DNA from: Deltaproteobacteria bacterium
GTDB taxonomy: Bacteria > Desulfobacterota_B > Binatia > Binatales > Binataceae
NCBI GenBank assembly: GCA_021827465.1
Contig: JAKAVX010000214.1
Span: forward strand, 1-5,438
Direction of reading: 5' to 3'
DNA: 5,438 nt
The notes below the pieces were generated by a model. The model was not told the origin of the DNA. It saw nothing but the letters and a program-made list of their open reading frames with translations, and did not search any database. A program made the position numbers and the translations under genes. Positions 1 to 4,870 of this stretch are shown in pieces (the first letter of the stretch is position 1; each line of letters begins with the position of its first letter).

Positions 1-95
1 GAAATGGCGTGCTCGAACTCACCGTGCCTATCGAGGCCGCGAAGGCGAAGGAAGTGAAAATTCGCGTCGAGCCCGGTGGTAGCGAAGCAAAGTAA
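1..95 (+). CDS. Small heat-shock protein (Hsp20/alpha-crystallin family), C-terminal end only
   Basis: Partial gene: only the last 30 codons are present, read from base 3 to the TAA at 93-95; the rest lies off the left edge. The peptide begins NGVLELTVP and continues through an alanine/lysine-rich stretch to VKIRV and a short Gly/Ser/Glu/Lys tail. NGVL-x-L-x-VP is the hallmark of the last core strand of the alpha-crystallin domain, and IRV fits the C-terminal I-x-I/V motif by which these chaperones assemble into oligomers. Members of the family hold unfolding proteins in the cytoplasm without using ATP. The call rests on a short segment, but the motif order is characteristic. The next gene starts 129 bp downstream on the same strand, so co-transcription is possible but not shown. 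Confidence 0.85.
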   Translation, partial: NGVLELTVPIEAAKAKEVKIRVEPGGSEAK

Positions 96-101
96 CCGAG
101 T

Positions 102-152
102 GGCGTCCGCCGGTTGCGCTGCGGGAGCGCCGACGCTGATAGAACGGACGCC
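102..152. repeat. Short inverted repeat between the Hsp20 and CBS genes
   Basis: GGCGTCCG at 102-109 is the exact reverse complement of CGGACGCC at 145-152, with a GC-rich spacer of 35 bp. It begins 6 bp after the Hsp20 stop codon. It could form a stem in the transcript, but no T-run follows it, so it is not a convincing intrinsic terminator. In DNA this GC-rich an 8-bp match can arise by chance. Confidence 0.25.
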
Positions 153-212
153 GAAAATCCGCGGCCCGAGCGCGTCGCGTATATTGTTTTCGCCGCGCTC
201 CGGCCAGGCCAT

Positions 213-227
213 GGAGTGAGGCCCATG
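213..227 (+). promoter_or_regulatory. Ribosome binding site deciding the CBS gene start
   Basis: GGAG at 213-216 followed by 8 nt and then ATG at 225-227. It supports the start at 225 over the longer reading frame that opens near 114, for which I see no comparable site. Confidence 0.55.
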
Positions 228-719
228 AGAATCGAACAGGTAATGACGCGCAACGTTGTGGTGTGCAACGTTAACGACAACCTGAATCATGCCGCACAAC
301 TGATGTGGGAGAACCATTGCGGCACGGTCGCAGTGATCAGCGCCGACGGCGACGGCACGGTCGTCGGCTTCCTGACGGATCGCGACGTCTGCATGGCCGC
401 GTACACGCAGGGAAAATCCTTGTGGGAAATCCCGGTCTCGGTCGCGATGGCGCGCAAGGTCATCTCGTGCAGGGTCGGCGACGATTTAAAACTGGCCGAA
501 TTGCTGATGCGCGAGAACCGGGTGCGGCGGCTTCCGGTGGTGGATACGTACGGCAGGCTGCAGGGGATTATCTCGATAAACGATCTGGCCACGGAAGCTG
601 AACGCGAGCGGATGGAATCGGGCAAGGAGACTGTCAGCCTCGAGGTTGCGGAAACGCTGGCGGAAATCTGCCGGCCGCGCATCGTGCGCGAGATGACCGA
701 GCCTCCGACCGCCATCTAA
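225..719 (+). CDS. Tandem CBS-domain protein (164 aa)
   Basis: A stand-alone pair of CBS domains, modules that usually bind adenine nucleotides and sense energy or redox state; the partner here is unknown. CBS1 spans about residues 1-60, opening with the typical VMTRNVVVC strand and closing with VVGFLTDRDV. CBS2 spans about 72-125, from MARKVISC to GIISINDLA. The h-x-G-h-h-(T/S)-x-x-D(V/L) signature is therefore visible in both. A polar helical tail follows (about 126-164). No transporter, kinase or dehydrogenase domain is attached. The frame stays open back to an upstream GTG near 114, but I prefer ATG 225 because CBS1 begins right there and GGAG at 213-216 gives a ribosome binding site 8 nt before it; the extra 37 residues look like translated intergenic DNA. 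It follows the Hsp20 gene on the same strand, suggesting a stress-related setting. Confidence 0.9.
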   Translation: MRIEQVMTRNVVVCNVNDNLNHAAQLMWENHCGTVAVISADGDGTVVGFLTDRDVCMAAYTQGKSLWEIPVSVAMARKVISCRVGDDLKLAELLMRENRVRRLPVVDTYGRLQGIISINDLATEAERERMESGKETVSLEVAETLAEICRPRIVREMTEPPTAI

Positions 720-767
720 AGCGCGCTTTCTGAGAGGTTCGGCCCCCTCCCGCAACAAGAGGTCTGT

Positions 768-792
768 AGTTGGGTCGGGATGGAACCCTACT
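768..792. other. Imperfect stem-loop downstream of the CBS gene
   Basis: AGTTGGGT at 768-775 pairs with ACCCTACT at 785-792 with one T-T mismatch, closing a 9-nt loop. It lies about 50 bp after the CBS stop codon and just before the hydrolase remnant. No T-tract follows, so a terminator role is only a possibility. I see nothing else in 720-798 apart from the weaker match noted under rejected items. Confidence 0.25.
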
Positions 793-798
793 GGGGTC

Positions 799-1215
799 GT
801 GGCAAAGCGCGAAATAGAGCGGGGTCTTCCACGCGCGATAGTCGAAACCTATATCGCCGATATGCGTCCTCGTGGAGCAAACGGGGCGGGAGATGGGCTT
901 CGAGATTCTCTTCTACTGGCAGCCGGTAATCTATTCGAAAAGGCCTCTGTCCAATTCCGAAAACGCGCGTCGTGCAGGAAAACGCGGCGATGTATCCCGG
1001 CTTAGACAAGCTGGCTCGGGCGACATGCGCGCGCGGTGTCTGACGAGGGTGGGGTAGGCCCGCACGACATCAGCGACATCCTGGACAAGGAGAGTTCATG
1101 CTTCTGGGACCAATGGCATATCATGGAGAAATGCGACGCCGTCGTTGCCGCGCGAATCGAAAAAGACCTGCTGCCGATTATCGCCAAAGGTGCCGAGAGC
1201 CAAACTTCACACTGA
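799..1215 (+). pseudogene. Decayed SGNH/GDSL-type hydrolase remnant, C-terminal half, several frameshifts
   Basis: No intact frame exists, but four successive segments read as one protein. Segment 1 (about 799-868) gives AIVETYIADMR. Segment 2 (about 869-960) gives VEQTGREMGFEILFYWQPV and then IYSKRPLSNSE. Segment 3 (about 963-1040) gives RVVQENAAMYPGLDKLARAT. Segment 4 (about 1042-1215) gives HDISDILDK, then FWDQWHIMEKCDAVVAARIE and KDLLPII before a TGA. The order (helix, G-F-x-x-h-F-x-WQP strand, K-x-L-x-x-x-E, YPGL helix, h-D-h-S-D-h-h, then D-x-x-H and a helix) matches the C-terminal half of SGNH/GDSL hydrolases, where the DxxH motif (DQWH here) supplies the catalytic Asp and His. The Ser-bearing GDS block and the Gly and Asn blocks are not found upstream, so the gene is also truncated. 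All three frame changes go the same way (+1). The family name is from recalled pattern, not a search; decay is more likely than sequencing error because the front half is missing too. Confidence 0.55.
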
Positions 1216-1274
1216 GCTGAGTGCGGGCAGCATCCTCGCGACAGTGAGGTCGTCATTCAATTGCGTGTTGATAG

Positions 1275-1291
1275 CCGGCAAATCCTGCCGG
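1275..1291. other. Small perfect stem-loop in non-coding DNA
   Basis: CCGGCA at 1275-1280 pairs with TGCCGG at 1286-1291 around a 5-nt loop. There is no T-run on either strand, so it is not a clear terminator. It sits in the roughly 210-bp stretch (1216-1426) between the hydrolase remnant and the end of the ATPase gene, in which I see no gene. Confidence 0.3.
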
Positions 1292-1339
1292 GCAAACCCT
1301 AAGCGCGCATGCGGTTGAGCATAGCTATGGTCCGGAAAT

Positions 1340-1360
1340 CGCCGTCAGCGCCGTCAGCAA
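1340..1360 (+). repeat. Left arm of 21-bp perfect inverted repeat, two GCCGTCAGC units
   Basis: Two head-to-tail copies of the 9-mer GCCGTCAGC occupy 1341-1349 and 1350-1358, followed by AA. The 21 bases from 1340 to 1360 are the exact reverse complement of 1449-1469, with 88 bp between the arms. This arm lies in non-coding DNA, 67 bp beyond the stop codon of the ATPase gene, whereas the other arm lies inside that gene. Possible roles are protein-binding repeats (iterons), a long hairpin in the transcript end, or a recombination site. The sequence does not decide between them. Confidence 0.8.
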
Positions 1361-1426
1361 CACAGAATAACGGCAGCAAGGCCTTCTTTCGGGCACTATA
1401 TGTTGGTGTCGGAGCGGATGTTTCAC

Positions 1427-3160
1427 CTATTTGTAGCTTCTGTCATGTTTGCTGACGGCGCTGACGGCGCTGACGCTCTTTTCGCAATCATTGGCGGATA
1501 AGCCTATCGAGACCACGCGCCTGCCTTGGTGATCCGCGCGGTCGAAATGGATCTCGACCCCGGCGGAGCGCAGAGGACCTGCCATCCGACGGAGCGCGTT
1601 GCCGAGAGTACTCGGCGCCTTGGGCCAGCGGGGCGAACGCCGGATCGCATCGCCTGCCGTCTTGTTCAAAAGGGACAAAAGCTCACTTGAAGTGCCGCTG
1701 AACCCCGCCCGAGCGATTTCACGAAGCGGCTCGCAAAGCGGCGACGCTTCGAGGGCAAGGTCGCGAGCCTCGTCACAGTTGTCTCGGTAACCCGCCAGCG
1801 CCTCGCCCGGCTTCAGGCCGAGACCCTCTTCGCACGCACTCACCCATACCGCGAAGTCCGCCATCCGCGGCAAACGATCGAGCCTGACCCTGGGCAGATT
1901 CCTTAGCCCAGCAACAATCGCGTTGAGGAGCGCGCCCAGGATGCGTGGGCGGGCCTGCTCGAAGTCGCGCCAGAAGTGGCCCTCGTCGCGGCGCATCTCG
2001 GGCTTCATCTCTCGGAACTCGACGATCAACGCACGATCGAGAAAATCCGGACGCGCGGTGCCGAGATCGGGGATCGCATTGAGCACCAGCGGACGGGTCG
2101 CGTCGAAGACCGACTCGTCGTGATCGCTATAGAGTTCGCGGCCGCCGAAGCCACCTCCGGTCGCAAGGCGGCAGGCGGCGTCGGCGAGCTCGTCGGGCAG
2201 GTGGCTCAGATTATCGAAGCATACCAGCCATGAGTTCCTCGCCGCAGCAGTTAGATCGCGAACTTCGCGCGGTACGCCCCGAAGCGCGGCTGTGCGCGGA
2301 TCGATAAGCGCGCTGATGATTCGGCACGCGGTCGACTTGCCCGCGCCCTGCTCGCCCTTTACCACCAGGATTGGGCACGGCAGGGGACGGAGAGCAGCGA
2401 CGAGGAAGGCCTTGATCAGGATCCAGCCGTACTCGTCGACGTTGAGGAAGCTGCGCAGTTCGTCGAGGCTGCCGCCGCGCTCGGGTTCGGGCAGCGGCTG
2501 GGAGCCCCGGGCGCGGCGGAAGCGGGCAGGCGGACGGTCGAGCACGCGCCAGCCTTCAGGGCCTATTTCGACCGCGCGCCACGCGTGATCGCAGAGGTCG
2601 AGGTAGAGCTTCCCTTGATGCTCCGCGACCCGGAGATGGACCGGACCCTCCGCACCATCGAACAGGGCGCGCGCCTCGAACAGTTCGAGCACATTGCGGA
2701 TGGCTTGAGCGCCCGGGCTTTCGCCGGTCTCGCGATAGTAGACGCGCTGGAGGAAGAGTCGGACCGCGCGCGAATCGAGCCGATGGTTCTCCCAGTGACC
2801 GTCGACCCGAATCGAAGCCCATCCGCGCTGTTCGGGGTCGTGGAAGAACTCGACTCCGGTCTCGAGCGCAAGCCTGATTAGCCGCTCCGCGCTGGAATTG
2901 GAGCCGCTGTCACTTTCGTCGATTGGGACCGACGCGCCCAGCATGTGCTCGATGAGATCGAGCTTGTCGTACTTCTCGAGAATCACGCGCCAGTGCCGCC
3001 ACTGGGTGGCGTCGGCCTGCCGGACCGCCGCGAAGGAGAGCACCGTCTCGGTCGAGACCAGAAGCTCGGGGTCGTCGGCGAGCCGGGGCTCCAGTTCGCG
3101 CAGGAAGAGCAGGGCGAGTTCGGCGGCGATGCTCTTGGTCGGTTCGCCTTCGCTTCTCAT
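1427..3160 (-). CDS. D5/primase-helicase-like P-loop ATPase of a phage or integrative element (577 aa)
   Basis: Probable replicative ATPase of a mobile element. Domains in order: a helical N-terminal region (about 1-95); a mixed region (about 95-215) with HLRVAEHQGKLYLDL and WRAVEIGPEGWRV, as seen before the ATPase core in phage primase-helicase relatives; the P-loop core (about 235-385); and a C-terminal winged-helix-like part (about 470-556). Walker A is GEQGAGKST at 269-277 (Lys275). The Walker B-like strand is WLVCFDN at 311-317 (Asp316, followed by Asn rather than Glu). Asn361 in PLVLNAI is a likely sensor 1, and Arg376 in FLDRALIVEF may act as an arginine finger. No primase (TOPRIM or AEP) catalytic motifs are seen, so it looks like a helicase/loader half without primase. 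The end carries a VSAVSAVS repeat encoded by 9-bp DNA repeats. Start ATG is 3 bp after the HNH gene stop, with no strong Shine-Dalgarno nearby, suggesting translational coupling. It is the last gene of the - strand cluster. Confidence 0.8.
   Translation of the reverse strand: MRSEGEPTKSIAAELALLFLRELEPRLADDPELLVSTETVLSFAAVRQADATQWRHWRVILEKYDKLDLIEHMLGASVPIDESDSGSNSSAERLIRLALETGVEFFHDPEQRGWASIRVDGHWENHRLDSRAVRLFLQRVYYRETGESPGAQAIRNVLELFEARALFDGAEGPVHLRVAEHQGKLYLDLCDHAWRAVEIGPEGWRVLDRPPARFRRARGSQPLPEPERGGSLDELRSFLNVDEYGWILIKAFLVAALRPLPCPILVVKGEQGAGKSTACRIISALIDPRTAALRGVPREVRDLTAAARNSWLVCFDNLSHLPDELADAACRLATGGGFGGRELYSDHDESVFDATRPLVLNAIPDLGTARPDFLDRALIVEFREMKPEMRRDEGHFWRDFEQARPRILGALLNAIVAGLRNLPRVRLDRLPRMADFAVWVSACEEGLGLKPGEALAGYRDNCDEARDLALEASPLCEPLREIARAGFSGTSSELLSLLNKTAGDAIRRSPRWPKAPSTLGNALRRMAGPLRSAGVEIHFDRADHQGRRVVSIGLSANDCEKSVSAVSAVSKHDRSYK
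1449..1477 (-). repeat. Right arm of the inverted repeat, three GCTGACGGC-type units inside the ATPase 3' end
   Basis: GCTGACGGC occurs at 1451-1459 and 1460-1468, and a third unit with the last two bases changed, GCTGACGCT, at 1469-1477. On the coding (-) strand these give the tripeptide repeat that ends the ATPase as SVSAVSAVS, just before the last seven residues. Bases 1449-1469 are the exact reverse complement of 1340-1360. A 9-bp unit keeps the reading frame, so the repeat can expand without breaking the gene. Confidence 0.8.
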
Positions 3161-3163
3161 GGT

Positions 3164-3661
3164 CTAGAGCTGGGCAGTGAACTTCTTCCACTTGCGCCGG
3201 TTGCAGCGCCGGCACAGGACCTGAAGATTCGCTTCCTCGCTACTGCCGCCCTTGCTCACCGGGATGAGGTGATCGATCTCCAAGTTGGTTGCTCTCCGGC
3301 ATCGGCGACAGCGAGCGCCATCGCGGAGCAGAACCGCGGCGCGGACGCTGTCGGGAACGCGCCGATTGGCCAGACGGTCGCGCCAGTCGGCCTTTTCCAG
3401 TTCTGCGAACTCGACGAACTCGGCGAGCGCGTCTAGGTCGAGCGGCTCGGTGGCCCCCATCAGCTGCTCGAGCCTAATGGGGCTGACAGGCAGGAGATTG
3501 TCCATTTGCGCCGAGAGCAGCAGCAAGCAGATGAGATGCGCCTTGCGCGCATCGGGCAGTTGGCGGAAGCGCACGTCGTTGAGCAGGTCGTAGGGCAGCC
3601 GGATCTCCCTGCGGGTGCGCTCGAAGTGGCGAAAATTACGAAGGCCGAAGAACTGTTCCAT
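3164..3661 (-). CDS. HNH endonuclease with N-terminal phage-type domain (165 aa)
   Basis: A probable metal-dependent DNA nuclease. The C-terminal HNH domain (about 103-158) has two Cys pairs, C118-x2-C121 and C150-x2-C153, as in zinc-stabilised HNH proteins. Between them are the catalytic strand LEIDHLIPVSKGG (Asp130-His131) and the EEANLQVLC segment with Asn145, ending RRCNRRK. All core HNH residues are present, so it should be active. The first 90 or so residues (including LPYDLLNDVRFRQLPDARKA, then a hydrophobic helix) resemble N-terminal domains of phage replication-initiation proteins; that is recalled similarity, not a search result. ATG start is 60 bp after the ERF gene stop, with a weak purine-rich stretch before it. 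Its stop lies 3 bp before the ATPase start. Packing between an annealing protein and a replicative ATPase argues for a role in element replication or DNA processing rather than a free-standing homing gene. Confidence 0.88.
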   Translation of the reverse strand: MEQFFGLRNFRHFERTRREIRLPYDLLNDVRFRQLPDARKAHLICLLLLSAQMDNLLPVSPIRLEQLMGATEPLDLDALAEFVEFAELEKADWRDRLANRRVPDSVRAAVLLRDGARCRRCRRATNLEIDHLIPVSKGGSSEEANLQVLCRRCNRRKWKKFTAQL

Positions 3662-3721
3662 GGGCGCTCTACTCAGGGCTGAGTTAGTCGATGAACCATC
3701 GCCATCGGGAACGCCTATTGC

Positions 3722-4870
3722 TCAACTCGGGGCGTGGGCGCCGTTTCCGTGATTACGTTTCAAAAGCCTGCGCTTCAGGATTTCGACCGTCTCGCGATAG
3801 GTCTTCTGGCTCATCTCGCCGAGCGCGGAAAGCCGGTAATGCGCGAGCACGCGCTCAAGCTCGGTCCCGGTCTCCTCAATCAGGTGCTTAAGCTCGGCGT
3901 TCTGCTCCGGAGTGATCAGCCGTTCGGTTCCCGACACGGAACGCGAATCGGCGCGTTCGTCTTCCGGATCGTCGCCGGTCGCGAGCAGGAAGGATTGGAG
4001 CAGGGCGTATTTGAGCGCGCCGGTCAGTGCCTTGTAGGTGGCTTTATCTCCGACATCGAGCCCCTCACCGGCGACCTTGACGGTTACCTCATCGCCGCTG
4101 TTCGCATCCGCAAAGGTGTAGGCCATGATGACGCGGGCGACTCGGGGAGTGTCGGCGCGTCCCGGCGCTTGCGGCTCATAAGCGATGCTCTCGAGCCGGG
4201 GAATCATCACCACCCCGAGCTCGGCCAGGATGTCGCCGACGGTGCCCGCGATATCGGCGGCGGTTACATAAGTGTAGTCATCAAGATGGTTATGGCCGCG
4301 CTTTCTGACGTAGCCGATGCGCCGGCGGACTTCGCCGAGTTTCTGGCGAAGTGTCATCTGTTCCGGCGCGCGGAACTCGGGCGCATCCGTTGCGGCGCCC
4401 GCTGTGCCTGCCGCCCGGTCTGAATCGGCCGCGCCGGTGAACAGTTCGCCGGTTGCGGGCGCTTCGTTCTCCGCCCCGTGCAGCTTCGCCTTGGTCGCGG
4501 AGCCTTCCGTGATCGCTGTGACCCGCCTTCCATTGAGCGACGCCCCGCGTCGCCCCTCCCGTTCGGTCTTCTTCTGAGTTTCCATTGGTTCCTCCTTGAG
4601 TGGTTTGGTCTTGTTCCTGTCGATTAGTCGGTAAGGGTTGCCCTCTTCGTCCAGGTAGAGTCCCTCGATTAAATCGATTAGGGTGACCGGGCGCCCGATC
4701 AGGGTCTGGACTTCCGCCTGCGTCATCCGCGCGATCGGCCACCAGCTCCCGAGCCCGCCCGGTTCGTCGGTCACCACGCAGAGCCAGCCGCGCACGAAGG
4801 CGAGATGCTCGCTCGCTCCCGCCCGAGGCTCGCGCTTGTCAGTGTCGGTTCGGAACGTGCGGCTGCTCAT
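3722..4870 (-). CDS. ERF-family single-strand annealing protein with N-terminal extension (382 aa; or 287 aa from an internal start)
   Basis: ERF proteins anneal complementary single strands in phage recombination, like the P22 essential recombination function. Numbering is from ATG 4870. The ERF core is about 173-305: LGEVRRRIGYVRKRG, DDYTYVTAADIAGTVGDIL, ELGVVMIP, then the signature GEGLDVGDKATYKA (268-281), TGALKYALLQSFLL and TGDDPE (298-303). A C-terminal helical part (about 320-372) resembles tails of other phage annealing proteins. Residues 1-95 (with VRGWLCVVTDEPGGLGSWWP and LIGRPVTLIDLIEGLYLDEE) match no family I know; an Ala/Gly/Glu-rich linker (about 120-170) separates them from the core. 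ATG 4870 overlaps the upstream gene's stop as ATGA, but an AAGGAGG lies inside the frame before a second ATG at 4585, which would give ERF alone. So this may be one fused gene, a gene with two products, or two genes that lost the stop between them. The frame is open to 5038, but that start would lie deep inside the neighbour gene. Confidence 0.88.
   Translation of the reverse strand: MSSRTFRTDTDKREPRAGASEHLAFVRGWLCVVTDEPGGLGSWWPIARMTQAEVQTLIGRPVTLIDLIEGLYLDEEGNPYRLIDRNKTKPLKEEPMETQKKTEREGRRGASLNGRRVTAITEGSATKAKLHGAENEAPATGELFTGAADSDRAAGTAGAATDAPEFRAPEQMTLRQKLGEVRRRIGYVRKRGHNHLDDYTYVTAADIAGTVGDILAELGVVMIPRLESIAYEPQAPGRADTPRVARVIMAYTFADANSGDEVTVKVAGEGLDVGDKATYKALTGALKYALLQSFLLATGDDPEDERADSRSVSGTERLITPEQNAELKHLIEETGTELERVLAHYRLSALGEMSQKTYRETVEILKRRLLKRNHGNGAHAPS
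4583..4597 (-). promoter_or_regulatory. Strong internal Shine-Dalgarno and ATG within the ERF reading frame
   Basis: On the - strand AAGGAGG (4591-4597) lies 5 nt before an ATG (4585-4583) that starts METQKKTERE. It is by far the best ribosome binding site in the window and is in frame with the ERF core. Translation from here would give a 287-residue protein with the whole ERF domain and without the 95-residue extension. Confidence 0.75.

Noticed and set aside
114..224. N-terminal extension of the CBS protein from the upstream GTG
   Set aside because: The added 37 residues are low in protein-like pattern, CBS1 starts at residue 1 of the shorter form, and the ribosome binding site lies before ATG 225.
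732..749. Possible terminator stem GAGAGG / CCCCTC after the CBS gene
   Set aside because: One mismatch in a 6-bp stem and no T-run; too weak to call.
1036..1215. Independent 59-residue gene starting at GTG 1036
   Set aside because: The peptide fits the last quarter of the SGNH-type hydrolase remnant and has no convincing ribosome binding site, so it is better explained as part of the pseudogene.
1340..1469. Intrinsic terminator of the - strand cluster
   Set aside because: The arms are perfect but 88 bp apart, one arm is inside the coding region, and no T-run follows the stem on the - strand.
1340..1477. CRISPR array
   Set aside because: The 9-bp units are adjacent without spacers and occur in inverted orientation; no spacer-repeat periodicity exists here or elsewhere in the window.
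2945..3436. 163-residue + strand reading frame
   Set aside because: It lies antisense across the HNH and ATPase genes, both of which have clear motifs on the - strand; open antisense frames are expected in GC-rich DNA.
3734..4423. 229-residue + strand reading frame
   Set aside because: It is antisense to the ERF core, which has a diagnostic signature; the + strand translation shows no recognisable domain.
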